Shown here in pieces: positions 26,091 to 34,564 of a stretch of DNA of 64,000 bases (its first letter is position 1; each line of letters opens with the position of its first letter). Source of the DNA: Kribbella sp. CA-293567 (GTDB lineage: Bacteria; Actinomycetota; Actinomycetes; Propionibacteriales; Kribbellaceae); NCBI RefSeq assembly GCF_027627575.1, contig NZ_CP114065.1, positions 6,262,001 through 6,326,000 of the forward strand, read 5' to 3'. The position numbers and the translations under genes were made by a program. The notes beneath the pieces were generated by a model. That model saw only the letters and a program-made list of their open reading frames with translations, was not told the DNA's origin and ran no database searches.

Positions 26091-27269
26091 GTGACCGGAG
26101 CCGCTGAGCGTCGCAAGCTTTTCCGGTACCTCGTCGCCGACGGGGTACCGGCGCTGCTGTGCATCGCGGCCATGGTGGTGGAACTACAGGTGCTCGACCA
26201 GGCCCGGCCGAGTGTGCTCGCAGTGTCCGCGATCGTGACCGCCTCGCTCCCGCTGGTGCTGCGCCGGCGGGCACCGGAGTGGGCGTTGTTCCTGGCGATG
26301 CTCACGCTGTTCGGGGTGCTGGTGACCGCACAGATCTACAACACCTCGGTGCTCCCAGCCGTGCTGTGCGCCTACGCGCTGGCCACCCGCCGGGGCCGCC
26401 GGACTGCCTTGGCCGCGGCAGCCCTGCTCGTCCCGGTGGTGATCATCATCCTGCAGACCCGCAGCCCGCATGCCGTGCTCTCGTGGGACACCGCGCGCAA
26501 CCTCAGCCTGGTCGCGCTTCCTCTCGCGCTCGGAGTGGCGACCCACGAGCGGCAGGCCCATACCGCCGCGCTGCTCGAGCGGGCGCGCACAGCCGAGCGC
26601 ACCCGGGAGGAGGAGGCTCTGCGCCGAGTCGGGCAGGAGCGACTCCGGATCGCCCGCGACGTCCACGACGTCGTCGCTCACGCGATGGTGGCGATCAACG
26701 TGCAGGCCGGCGTCGGCGCGCGTCTGCTCGACCGGAACCCCGAACAGGCTCGCCGCACCCTGACGGACATCAAAAGCGTCAGCGGTGCCGCTCTGAACGA
26801 CCTGCGCTCGATGCTGGGGGTGCTGCGCGAGAACGACGGTCCCGGCGCTTCCGCGCCGGTGCACCCGACCCTCGACCTCGACGGTCTCTCCGACTTGCGA
26901 GAGAGCCTGCGATCTGCCGGTCTCGACGTCGACATCGCTGTCGACCTGGGCGCGGACGGCGGGGCTCTCCCGGCGACAGTAGGCGCGACGGGCTACCGCA
27001 TCGTGCAAGAAGCGCTGACCAACGTGCTCCGGCACACAGGCCCGACCTCGGCGCACGTGCTGGTGACCCGGCACGACGACCTCGTGGTCTTCGCGGTCGA
27101 GGACGACGGGAGTCCGGCCGGAGCACCGGCTGGTGCCGGTACCGGATCAGGCCAAGGTTTGCGAGGGATGCGAGAGCGGGCCGCCGCTCTCGGCGGCTCA
27201 CTGGAGGCCGGGCCCCGCCCAGGTGGCGGCTGGCGGGTGGCCGCGTCGCTCCCCATCGGAGCCCCATGA
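26091..27269 (+). CDS. NarL-group sensor histidine kinase
   Basis: 392 residues from the GTG at 26091. The N-terminal 150 residues are five to six hydrophobic helices with little exterior sequence, so sensing is probably in the membrane. The HisKA_3 dimerisation motif ERLRIARDVHDVVAHAM places the phospho-acceptor at His192. The ATPase domain has YRIVQEALTNVLRHTG (N box), VEDDGSP and GQGLRGMRERAAALGG (G boxes). It phosphorylates the response regulator encoded next, whose ATG overlaps this stop codon (ATGA). The adjacent MMPL pump is the likely target. Confidence 0.94.
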   Translation: MTGAAERRKLFRYLVADGVPALLCIAAMVVELQVLDQARPSVLAVSAIVTASLPLVLRRRAPEWALFLAMLTLFGVLVTAQIYNTSVLPAVLCAYALATRRGRRTALAAAALLVPVVIIILQTRSPHAVLSWDTARNLSLVALPLALGVATHERQAHTAALLERARTAERTREEEALRRVGQERLRIARDVHDVVAHAMVAINVQAGVGARLLDRNPEQARRTLTDIKSVSGAALNDLRSMLGVLRENDGPGASAPVHPTLDLDGLSDLRESLRSAGLDVDIAVDLGADGGALPATVGATGYRIVQEALTNVLRHTGPTSAHVLVTRHDDLVVFAVEDDGSPAGAPAGAGTGSGQGLRGMRERAAALGGSLEAGPRPGGGWRVAASLPIGAP

Positions 27270-27949
27270 TCCGGGTGCTGCTGGTCGACGACCAGACCTT
27301 GGTACGGGCCGGCTTCCGTGCCCTCCTGGAAGCCGAGGACGACTTCGAGGTGGTCGGCGAGGCCGTCGACGGCGCCGAGGCCGTCGAGCTGGCCACCCGG
27401 ACCATGCCCGACGTGGTTCTGATGGACATCCGGATGCCCAGGGTCGACGGGCTCGAAGCGACCGCGCGCATCACGGCCGACCCCCGGCTCACCGGCACCC
27501 GCGTACTGGTGCTGACCACCTTCGAGCTCGACGAGTACGTCTTCGGCGCACTGCGCGCCGGGGCCTCGGGCTTCCTCCTCAAGGACGTGGATCCCGGCGC
27601 CCTGCTCGACGCGGTCCGCCTGGTCCACGACGGACAAGCTCTGCTGTCCCCGCAGGTCACCCGGCGGTTGATCGAGGCCTACGTGGCGGCCATTCCGGTC
27701 GCCGTACCAGAGATTGCCGCGGCGGTGTCGCCGGCTCCGGACGGGCGGCTCGACCGTCTGACTCCGCGGGAGCGGGAGGTTCTCGGCCTCGTCGGGCGAG
27801 GGCTGTCCAACCAGGAGATCGCCGAGCAGTTGGTGCTCTCGCCACTGACCGCGAAGACCCACGTGTCGCGGCTCTTCCTCAAGCTGGCTGCCCGCGACCG
27901 GGCCCAGCTCGTCGTGACGGCCTACGAGACTGGACTGGTAACTCCCTGA
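27266..27949 (+). CDS. NarL/LuxR-type response regulator
   Basis: 227 residues. Receiver domain at 1-120 with acidic pocket Asp8-Asp9, phosphorylation site Asp54 in VLMDIRMPR and Lys106 in GFLLKD. A linker of about 35 residues is followed by the LuxR-type helix-turn-helix (LTPREREVLGLVGRGLSNQ and SPLTAKTHVSRLFLKL). It partners the kinase upstream and overlaps it by 4 bases. No obvious inverted repeat for its own binding was found ahead of the MMPL gene. Confidence 0.95.
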   Translation: MIRVLLVDDQTLVRAGFRALLEAEDDFEVVGEAVDGAEAVELATRTMPDVVLMDIRMPRVDGLEATARITADPRLTGTRVLVLTTFELDEYVFGALRAGASGFLLKDVDPGALLDAVRLVHDGQALLSPQVTRRLIEAYVAAIPVAVPEIAAAVSPAPDGRLDRLTPREREVLGLVGRGLSNQEIAEQLVLSPLTAKTHVSRLFLKLAARDRAQLVVTAYETGLVTP

Positions 27950-27995
27950 ACCGAAGCGGGATAGTGCCAGCGAGACTCCGCGCGCCCAGCCCCGG

Positions 27996-28316
27996 TCACG
28001 GTACGCCGAGCAACCGCAGCCCGGCGGCCGTCGCCGCGGCGGCAACCACGACAAGCACGAACGGCGCCTTCCGCCAGGCCAGTACGCCGCCGACCAGCAC
28101 GCCCGCCGGTCGCGCGATCCCCGCGTGGGTGTCGCCGTCCGTGAGCGCCGCGGTCGCGACCAGCGCGGCCAGCAGCACGACCGCCGCCGCCGACATCACC
28201 TGTTGCGCCCGCTCCGGCAACTCGAACCGGGTCCGCAGCAACGGCCCGGCCAGCCGGAGCGAAAAGGTGCCGATGGCAAGCACTCCGATCGCCACCAGCA
28301 TCGTCGTGTCGTTCAT
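27996..28316 (-). CDS. azlD: AzlD family branched-chain amino acid export subunit
   Basis: 106 residues, four short hydrophobic helices; it starts MNDTTMLVAIGVLAIGTFSLR and contains LLAALVATAAL and HAGIARPAGVLVGG, as usual for AzlD. AzlCD complexes export branched-chain or related amino acids and amines. Its ATG overlaps the TGA of azlC (28313-28316). It is convergent with the response-regulator gene across 46 bases. Confidence 0.9.
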   Translation of the reverse strand: MNDTTMLVAIGVLAIGTFSLRLAGPLLRTRFELPERAQQVMSAAAVVLLAALVATAALTDGDTHAGIARPAGVLVGGVLAWRKAPFVLVVVAAAATAAGLRLLGVP

Positions 28317-29005
28317 CGCGCAGCCTCCAACGCAGCAACGGGTCTGGCAACTCGGAAGAACACCAGGCCGGTCAACGCGAGCAGCACCGGCAATCCGGCC
28401 GGCAGGAACGGCGTGGCCGCCAAGGCAACGACCACCCCGGCCAGCGCAGCCGTCCGCGTCGACCGCTCGCGCAACGCCGGCAGCACCAGCGCAAGCAGCA
28501 CCGCGGGGAACGCGGCATCCAGCCCGAACGCATCGGTGTCGGTGATCACCGATCCGGCCGCGGCCCCGATCACCACTCCGAGGTTCCAGCAGACGAAGAT
28601 CCCGATCCCGCAGACCCAGTACGCCGCCCGCTTCTGCCGGAACTCGTCCTGCCCGAGCGCGAAGGCGACGTTCTCGTCCGTCATCAGGTGACTGCCGGGC
28701 AGCCGCCGCCAGCCACCGCCGATCAGATCGCTGACGGCCAGCCCGAACGCGACGTGCCGGCTGTTCACCAGCAACCCCGCCACGGTGGCGGCGACCGGGC
28801 TGCCGCCGGCCGCGACGATCCCGACGAACAGGAACTGCGACGCTCCGGCGAACACCAGCACGGACAGCGCGATCGGCACCCAGAACGCGAGTCCCCCGCC
28901 GACGCTGATCGCACCGTAGGAGAGCCCGACGATGCCGTCGGCCAGGCAGACCAGCGCGATGTCCCGCAGCAGTCCAGGATCGATTGTTCGCCATGTCGAA
29001 CGCAT
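28313..29005 (-). CDS. azlC: AzlC family branched-chain amino acid export permease
   Basis: 230 residues from the ATG at 29005; the frame continues upstream without protein-like sequence. The N-terminal signature GLSYGAISVGGGLAFWVP, FAGASQFLFVGIVAAGG and VNSRHVAFGL is that of AzlC, with about seven membrane segments. With AzlD it forms an amino acid exporter. A sigma-70-like promoter (29013-29041) predicts that transcription begins at or next to the ATG, so the mRNA may be leaderless. The promoter overlaps a palindrome that the divergent XRE-cupin regulator could bind. Confidence 0.93.
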   Translation of the reverse strand: MRSTWRTIDPGLLRDIALVCLADGIVGLSYGAISVGGGLAFWVPIALSVLVFAGASQFLFVGIVAAGGSPVAATVAGLLVNSRHVAFGLAVSDLIGGGWRRLPGSHLMTDENVAFALGQDEFRQKRAAYWVCGIGIFVCWNLGVVIGAAAGSVITDTDAFGLDAAFPAVLLALVLPALRERSTRTAALAGVVVALAATPFLPAGLPVLLALTGLVFFRVARPVAALEAAR

Positions 29006-29012
29006 GTGTTTT

Positions 29013-29051
29013 ATGATGAACACCTCGAGACCGTTCGTCAAGCCGAACGGT
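29013..29051 (-). promoter_or_regulatory. azlCD promoter with overlapping palindromic operator
   Basis: On the minus strand TTGACG (29041-29036) and CATCAT (29018-29013) are separated by exactly 17 bases, and the predicted start of transcription falls at about 29006, one base from the azlC ATG. The perfect palindrome ACCGTTCG-tcaagc-CGAACGGT (29030-29051) covers the -35 box. A protein bound there would block azlCD and could also affect the divergent XRE-cupin gene at 29059. Confidence 0.6.
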
Positions 29052-29058
29052 TGGACCG

Positions 29059-29628
29059 ATGGAGCGAACACAGATGGACAGCAAGGCACCACTCGACGTC
29101 ATCGCGTCCTCGCTGCGCCGCGAGCGCGGCCGGGCCGGCCTGTCCCTCACCGAGGTGGCCAAACGGGCCGGGATCGCGAAGTCCACCCTGTCCCAACTGG
29201 AGTCGGGCACCGGCAATCCGAGCGTCGAGACGCTCTGGGCGCTCAGCGTCGCGCTGGAGATCCAGTTCGCCGACCTGCTCGAGCCACAGCGCCCGAAGGT
29301 TCAGGTGATCCGGGCGAACGAGGGTCCGGCGATCCGCTCGGAGCATGCCGACTACAGCGCCACCCTGGTCGCGGCCAGCCCACCCCACGCCAGGCGCGAC
29401 CTCTACCGCATCGTCGTCGCGCCGGGACCGGGCCGGGAATCCCAGCCCCACATGCCCGGCACGATCGAGCATGTCGTGCTCAGCACCGGGCGGGCCCTGA
29501 TCGGCCCACTGGAGGAGCCGATCGAGCTGCACCCGGGCGACTACATCGCCTACCCCGGCGACGTGCCCCATCTGTTCAAGGCACTCGCCGCGGACACCAC
29601 CGCCGTACTGGTCTCGGAGACCTCTTAG
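29059..29628 (+). CDS. XRE-family regulator with C-terminal cupin sensor
   Basis: 189 residues. A helix-turn-helix of the Cro/cI type at about 12-68 (LSLTEVAKRAGIAKSTLSQ, LESGTGNPSVETLWALS) is joined to a cupin barrel at about 110-180 (HPGDYIAYPGDVPHLFKA). HTH-cupin regulators sense small ligands, often amino acids or amines. The gene is divergent from azlCD and the palindrome between them covers the azlC promoter, so it most likely represses the exporter until its substrate is abundant. Its TAG and the TAA of the convergent methyltransferase overlap by 3 bases at 29625-29628. Confidence 0.92.
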   Translation: MERTQMDSKAPLDVIASSLRRERGRAGLSLTEVAKRAGIAKSTLSQLESGTGNPSVETLWALSVALEIQFADLLEPQRPKVQVIRANEGPAIRSEHADYSATLVAASPPHARRDLYRIVVAPGPGRESQPHMPGTIEHVVLSTGRALIGPLEEPIELHPGDYIAYPGDVPHLFKALAADTTAVLVSETS

Positions 29629-30455
29629 TTCTTGCGGCCGACGCCGCCGGCGATGCACTCCTCGATCTGGCTGAGCGGCTTGACCCGGGGGCCGTCCGGC
29701 CACCACTCGTCGCACAGCACCAGGCCGGGCTCCATCAGTTCCAGCTCGCCGAACATCGCCCGGATGTCGCCGTAGGTGCGGAACAGGCCGCTGCCCATCG
29801 GGCTGTGGGTGAACCGCTCCTCCAGCGCGCGGGCGGTCTTGGCGTGCGCCGGCGTCTCCGGGTCGAGGAAGTGCGAGAGCACGACGTACGACCCCGCGAC
29901 CAGCGTGTCGGTGTACTGCTTGATCACGCCAGGGCCGTCGTCACCGAGGTAGTGGTGCATGGTGCCGTTGTGGATCAGCGCGATCGGCTGGCCGAAGTCC
30001 AGGAACTCCCGGACCTCCGGGTGGTCCAGCACCTCCGACGGCTTGAAGATGTCGGCGCTGATGAACAGGGTCTGCTCGTTCTCCTCCAGCAGCGCGCGTC
30101 CGTGCGCGAGCACCACCGGGTCGTTGTCGACGTAGAGGACCTTGGCCTTGGGCTCCAGCCGCTGCACGATCTGGTGGGTGTTCTCCGCGGTCGGCAGGCC
30201 GGAACCGCAGTCCAGGTACTGCGTGATGCCCACCTGGCCGGCCAGGAAGCGGCACGCGCGGACCAGGAAGTTGCGGTTCGACCAGGCCAGGTCGGTCACC
30301 TCCGGGGCCACCGTCGCCACCTGGCGCAGTACCTCGCGGTCGATCTCGAAGTTGTCCTTGCCGCCCAGGAACGCGTCGTACACCCGCGCGATGCTCGCCC
30401 GCGTGGTGTCCACCCCGACCGGTACCGAGCTCGGGGACATCTTGGTGTCGGGCAT
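29625..30455 (-). CDS. SAM-dependent methyltransferase of the DUF574 (PF04672) type
   Basis: 276 residues from the ATG at 30455. The family features are the start TTRASIARVYDAFLGGKDNF, the SAM-binding QYLDCGSGLPTAENTHQ with the acidic VLYVDNDPVVLAHGRALL, and the ending DEWWPDGP. These Rossmann methyltransferases are abundant in actinomycetes and have no known substrate. They frequently lie beside Scr1-type XRE regulators, as here, where the regulator starts 150 bases away on the other strand. Confidence 0.92.
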   Translation of the reverse strand: MPDTKMSPSSVPVGVDTTRASIARVYDAFLGGKDNFEIDREVLRQVATVAPEVTDLAWSNRNFLVRACRFLAGQVGITQYLDCGSGLPTAENTHQIVQRLEPKAKVLYVDNDPVVLAHGRALLEENEQTLFISADIFKPSEVLDHPEVREFLDFGQPIALIHNGTMHHYLGDDGPGVIKQYTDTLVAGSYVVLSHFLDPETPAHAKTARALEERFTHSPMGSGLFRTYGDIRAMFGELELMEPGLVLCDEWWPDGPRVKPLSQIEECIAGGVGRKN

Positions 30456-30500
30456 CAGCGACCTCGCAGAACGTCGGCAGAACGGGGCTGGAGAGCAGAG

Positions 30501-30515
30501 CCTACTAACAGTAGG
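30501..30515. promoter_or_regulatory. Short palindrome in the methyltransferase/XRE divergent region
   Basis: CCTACT-aac-AGTAGG, perfect 6-bp arms and a 3-bp centre, lies 46 bases upstream of the methyltransferase start and 91 bases upstream of the regulator start. It is a candidate operator for the Scr1-like regulator. Confidence 0.4.
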
Positions 30516-30605
30516 GGAACGATTCCAGTTCGTGGGGGCGCGTCGACCTGCCCCGGGCAGGCCCCGATCGTGAAATGATCCTCGTCTGCGGCAGCGACAG
30601 GGAGG

Positions 30606-31487
30606 ATGGCGGTGACAGAGCAAGGAGCGCCGGGCGGGCCGACCGCACTGCGGATCATGCTCGGCGCGCACCTCCGCCGAATGCGCGAGGACGCCGACAT
30701 CACCCGGGCCGAGGCCGGCTACGCGATCCGCGGCTCGGAGTCGAAGATCAGCCGGCTCGAGCTGGGCCGGGTCGGCTTCAAGGTCCGCGACGTCGAGGAT
30801 CTGCTCACCCTGTACCAACTGAAGGACGAGGCCGAGCGCACCCGGCTGGTCAACCTGGCCAAACAGGCGAACAACCCCGGCTGGTGGCAGCGCTACGACG
30901 ACATCACGCCGAACTGGTTCCACTCCTACCTCGGTCTGGAGATGGCCGCCGAACTGATCCGTACCTACGAGGTCCAGTTCGTGCCCGGTCTGCTGCAGAC
31001 TCCCGAGTACGCCCGCGCGGTGATCCGGCTCGGCCGCGGCGAGCGGCCGTTGCCCACCGCCGAGATCGACCGGCTGGTAGCACTGCGCAAGACCAGGCAG
31101 GAAATTCTGCAGGGCACGAACCCGGCCCGGTTCTGGGCGATCGTCGACGAGTCCGTCCTGCGCCGGCCGATCGGCGGCCAGGCCGTCCTGCGGGGCCAGC
31201 TGGAGTACCTCGCAGAAGTGTCCAGGCTGCCGAACGTGACGCTCCAGATCCTGCCGTTCTCGGCCGGCGGCTACGCGGCCACCGGCGGCGCGTTCAGCCT
31301 GCTCCGGTTCGCCGACGCCGACCTGCCCGACATCGTCTACATCGAGCACCTCACCAGCGCGGTCTACCTGGACAAGCTGGAGGACCTGGACGAGTACGTG
31401 ATTACGATGGACTCGCTGTCGATCGCCGCCAGTACGCCGCGGCAGACCCAGCAGCTGCTCACCGACCTGATCAAAGCGCTGGCCTGA
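30606..31487 (+). CDS. Scr1-family XRE regulator (HTH plus DUF5753)
   Basis: 293 residues. The N-terminal helix-turn-helix (LGAHLRRMREDADITRAEAGY, IRGSESKISRLELGRVGF) occupies about 15-75. The DUF5753 domain follows, with WWQRYDDITPNWFHSYLGLE, YEVQFVPGLLQTPEYARAV and the late IVYIEHLTSAVYLDK. Members bind DNA and pair with small DUF397 proteins or with SAM-methyltransferases in developmental and antibiotic control in Streptomyces. No DUF397 gene is adjacent; the divergent DUF574 methyltransferase is the partner candidate. Confidence 0.93.
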   Translation: MAVTEQGAPGGPTALRIMLGAHLRRMREDADITRAEAGYAIRGSESKISRLELGRVGFKVRDVEDLLTLYQLKDEAERTRLVNLAKQANNPGWWQRYDDITPNWFHSYLGLEMAAELIRTYEVQFVPGLLQTPEYARAVIRLGRGERPLPTAEIDRLVALRKTRQEILQGTNPARFWAIVDESVLRRPIGGQAVLRGQLEYLAEVSRLPNVTLQILPFSAGGYAATGGAFSLLRFADADLPDIVYIEHLTSAVYLDKLEDLDEYVITMDSLSIAASTPRQTQQLLTDLIKALA

Positions 31488-31638
31488 CCCGCAGGCGCGA
31501 ACAGCTAGCCCTGAGCGACGCCGTGACCACGATCCGTCAGCCAACATCAGGCCTTGGTAAACCGACAACCATCTGCACCCCGGATACGTCATATTGTGTG
31601 CGCCCAACTCTCCCTTGGATGGAGTTGTAGACACACCG

Positions 31639-33204
31639 ATGCCGAGTGACCAGCACCAACCCGCACCTTCGCGGGGCCGGGCCCGGCGGGCCGCGCCCCG
31701 GCGACGGGCCGGCCGGCCACGCCGTACCGGCGCGATCCTCGGTCTGACGCTGCTCGGCTCGCTGATCCCGGGGGTCGGGTACCTGGCAGCCGGCTGGAAG
31801 AAGCTCGGCGCGGTCGTGCTCACCGTCAGCCTCGCTCTGCTCGGGCTGGCCGGCTACTACGGCCTCACGCAGCGGGAGCGGATCATCGAGCTGGCGGTGG
31901 CGCCCAAACAGCTGCAGTACGTCACGGTCGGGCTCTGTCTGCTGGGCACGCTGTGGATCGTCGTCATCGTCACTTCGCACCGGGCCCTGCGCTCGGGAAC
32001 CGCGACGAAGGGCTCGCGGTTCGGTGGCGCGGTACTGGTCGGGCTGCTCAGCTTCGCGGTCGCCGTACCGACCGCGATGGGCGTGCAGACCGCTCGGACG
32101 CAGCAGGACCTGGTGCAGACCGTCTTCGCCGGTGGCAACAGCAAGAGCGCGACCCGGCCGACCGTCAAGAACAAGAAGGACCCGTGGGCCGGTAAGCCGC
32201 GGCTCAACGTGCTGCTGCTCGGCGCCGACGACGCGGCCAAGCGCGACGGGGTCCGGACCGACACCGTGATCGTCGCGAGCATCGACACGGTCACCGGCAA
32301 CGTGTCGCTGATCTCGCTGCCGCGCAAGCTGATGTTCATGCCGTTCCCGAAGGGCACCAAGCTGCACGAGGAGTATCCGGACGGTTTCGGCGAGGACGGC
32401 ATCAGCATGGCTGACCGGCTGGAGTGGATGCTCGACGCGATCTACAAGAACGTGCCGGAGCAGCACCCCGGCATCGTCGGGCCGTCCGACAACGAGGGTG
32501 CCGACATCCTCAAGCTCACCGTCGGCGAGGCGACCGGTCTGCCCCTGGACTACTACGTGCAGATCAACCTGGCCGGCTTCACCCAGCTGGTCAACGCGCT
32601 CGGCGGGATCAGGGTCAACATCAACTACCCGATCCCGGTCGGCGGCAGCGACGACGCCAAACGCCCGCCGAACTACTACCTCCAGCCGGCCAAGGACAAG
32701 CACCTCTGGGGCCTGGAGGCCCTCTGGTACGCCCGCGGCCGGTACATGATCCCCAACCCCGACGACGCCCGGAGCGCCCGTCAGCGCTGCGCCATCCACG
32801 CGATCGCCGAGGCCGCGACACCGCCGAACCTGCTGAAGAGCTACCGGAGCCTGGCCGAGGTCGGCAAGAACATGCTGCGCACCGACATCCCGCAGGAGCT
32901 GCTGCCCGCCTTCCTCGAGCTCGCGCTGAAGATCAAGTCGGCGAAGGTGTCCGAGGTGCCGCTGGACGGGAAGAAGCTCAAGTTCGCCTACCCGCACCCC
33001 GACTACGACGGGCTGCGCGCCACCGTCGCGGCGGCCCTGGCGGCCAAGCCGGCTTCGACCACACCGACCACTCGCGGTACGCCGAAGCCCGCGCAGCCGA
33101 CCCGCAAGGCGACCAACAAGCCGTCCACACCCTCGACGCCGAACACGGCCGCGCCCGCCGACCTGGCCGACGCCTGTGAGTACCACCCGGTCGAAGCGCC
33201 CTAG
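31639..33204 (+). CDS. Second LCP family glycopolymer transferase with multi-helix N-terminus
   Basis: 521 residues from the ATG at 31639; the upstream in-frame codons are not protein-like. A basic cytosolic start (RGRARRAAPRRRAGRPRRT) precedes four hydrophobic helices, the first LGLTLLGSLIPGVGYLAAGW. The LCP domain then shows LNVLLLGADDAAKRDGVRTD, TVIVASIDTVTG, SLPRKLMF and ALWYARGRYMIPNPDDARS. The C-terminal tail is Thr/Pro/Lys-rich. It has the same design as the LCP protein at 17509-18996 although the sequences have diverged. It attaches a glycopolymer to peptidoglycan, with the catalytic part outside the membrane. Confidence 0.92.
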   Translation: MPSDQHQPAPSRGRARRAAPRRRAGRPRRTGAILGLTLLGSLIPGVGYLAAGWKKLGAVVLTVSLALLGLAGYYGLTQRERIIELAVAPKQLQYVTVGLCLLGTLWIVVIVTSHRALRSGTATKGSRFGGAVLVGLLSFAVAVPTAMGVQTARTQQDLVQTVFAGGNSKSATRPTVKNKKDPWAGKPRLNVLLLGADDAAKRDGVRTDTVIVASIDTVTGNVSLISLPRKLMFMPFPKGTKLHEEYPDGFGEDGISMADRLEWMLDAIYKNVPEQHPGIVGPSDNEGADILKLTVGEATGLPLDYYVQINLAGFTQLVNALGGIRVNINYPIPVGGSDDAKRPPNYYLQPAKDKHLWGLEALWYARGRYMIPNPDDARSARQRCAIHAIAEAATPPNLLKSYRSLAEVGKNMLRTDIPQELLPAFLELALKIKSAKVSEVPLDGKKLKFAYPHPDYDGLRATVAAALAAKPASTTPTTRGTPKPAQPTRKATNKPSTPSTPNTAAPADLADACEYHPVEAP

Positions 33205-33212
33205 GGCGTAGG

Positions 33213-33980
33213 TCAGGCCGGCAGGGTGCCGCGGATGACGCTGTCCAGCGAGTGCTCGGGTTTGCCGTCCTCCGGCTCGAGCGAGACGTCGACGATCCGG
33301 TAGCCCTGAGCGGTCAGTTTCGGCGGTACGACGTACGTCCCGCCCGCGCTCGGATCGAGCACCCCGAGCGAGACCATCCGCTTCCCGTCGACATTGATCA
33401 GCCACAGCTCGTAGAACCCCTGCGGCGCAGGCAGCCCGTTGACGCCGACCCGTAGCTCGGTGCCGGTTCCGGTGCTGATCAGATTGGCGACACCGTCGCC
33501 GGTCTTGCCCGTCAGCGGATCGAGCCGCACACTCGCCACCGGCGGTGGCTGCGTCGGCACCGGGTTGTCCTCGCCCAGTACGCGCGCTCCGAGCACGCCG
33601 GCGATCAGGCCGGCAGCCGCTGCCACCGCACCGACCAGTACGACGCGACTGCGTCCGTGGCGCACTGCCCGCCCGGCGGCCCGGGTGTCGCCGATCCGCA
33701 CGGGGTCGCGGTCGGCCAGCGTCGTACCGGCGTACGGGGCGGTGGTCCGGGCGCCTTCGTTCAGGCCCAGTTCCTCCACCACACGGTCCCAGACCAGCGG
33801 GGGCGGCGCTTCGAGCCCGTCGCCGGACTCCAACTCACGGGCCAGCCCGGCCAGCTCCCGGAGCTCCTCGATCTCGGCGCGGCAGACCGCGCAACCCGCC
33901 AGGTGCTGTTGTTCCCCGGCACCGGGCGTGACGTCCTCCAGCGCGTACTGCGCCAGCAGTTCAGGCTCCAGGTGTTCCAT
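33213..33980 (-). CDS. Anti-sigma factor with zinc finger and RskA-like C-terminal domain
   Basis: 255 residues. The cytosolic start carries the zinc anti-sigma motif H-x3-C-x2-C (QQHLAGCAVC). One membrane helix (VVLVGAVAAAAGLIAGVLGA) is near residue 118. The exterior domain with LPAPQGFYELWLINVDG and VSLGVLDPSAGGTYVVPP matches the RskA/DUF2337-like immunoglobulin-type domain of actinobacterial anti-sigma factors. It should hold the ECF sigma factor encoded just upstream, whose 3' end overlaps this start by 20 bases. Regulated proteolysis is the usual release mechanism in this family. Confidence 0.93.
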   Translation of the reverse strand: MEHLEPELLAQYALEDVTPGAGEQQHLAGCAVCRAEIEELRELAGLARELESGDGLEAPPPLVWDRVVEELGLNEGARTTAPYAGTTLADRDPVRIGDTRAAGRAVRHGRSRVVLVGAVAAAAGLIAGVLGARVLGEDNPVPTQPPPVASVRLDPLTGKTGDGVANLISTGTGTELRVGVNGLPAPQGFYELWLINVDGKRMVSLGVLDPSAGGTYVVPPKLTAQGYRIVDVSLEPEDGKPEHSLDSVIRGTLPA

Positions 33981-34545
33981 GAGTCACCTCCTTCAACCGG
34001 TCGCGGAGGTGCAGGAGGCCCCGACGCACATGGCTCTTCACCGTACCGAGCGGCAGCTCGAGTCGTTCGGCGATCTGCGAGTACGTCTGGTCTTCGTAGA
34101 AGACGAGCCCGAGGATGGTTCGGCGGGGGTCATCAAGTCTGGCGATCTCGTCGGCCAGCACCAGCCGGTCCACGATCCGCTCGTCGACGGGCGCCGTCCG
34201 GGCTTCTTCCCGCACCGAGCCGACCGCCGCCAGCGTGCGCTGGTCCTTGCCGCGCGCCGCCAGCCGGTCCGCGACGCGATGCCGGGTGATGCCGATCAGC
34301 CAGGCGCTCAGCGAACCGGCCGACGGGTCGAAGGTGGCCCGGCCGCGCCAGGCCGAAACGAACACCTGCTGGCTCACGTCCTCCGCGTCGGTCCGGTCGC
34401 CCAGAGTCTTCAGGGCGACGCCGAACACCAGCGGCGACCAGCGCCGGTACGCCTCGGCCAGTGACTCCTCATGGCCGGCCGCGAACGCTGCAGCTACCTC
34501 GGCTGCAGTCAGTTCACCAGACTCGACGGGTCTCACCCCGCGCAC
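33961..34545 (-). CDS. ECF-type RNA polymerase sigma factor (SigK-like)
   Basis: 194 residues from GTG 34545 (GGAG ten bases upstream); GTG 34536 is the alternative. Region 2 shows AYRRWSPLVFGVALKTLGDR, TDAEDVSQQVFVSAWR and LSAWLIGITRHRVADRL. Region 4 shows RTILGLVFYEDQTYSQIAE and PLGTVKSHVRRGLLHLRDRL. It directs RNA polymerase to a small regulon, and together with the overlapping anti-sigma gene it forms a typical sigma/anti-sigma switch. The sortase and DUF4397 genes upstream on the same strand are likely part of its regulon or operon. Confidence 0.94.
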   Translation of the reverse strand: MRGVRPVESGELTAAEVAAAFAAGHEESLAEAYRRWSPLVFGVALKTLGDRTDAEDVSQQVFVSAWRGRATFDPSAGSLSAWLIGITRHRVADRLAARGKDQRTLAAVGSVREEARTAPVDERIVDRLVLADEIARLDDPRRTILGLVFYEDQTYSQIAERLELPLGTVKSHVRRGLLHLRDRLKEVTHGTPGA

Positions 34546-34564
34546 TCTATCTGTGCTCCACTCA

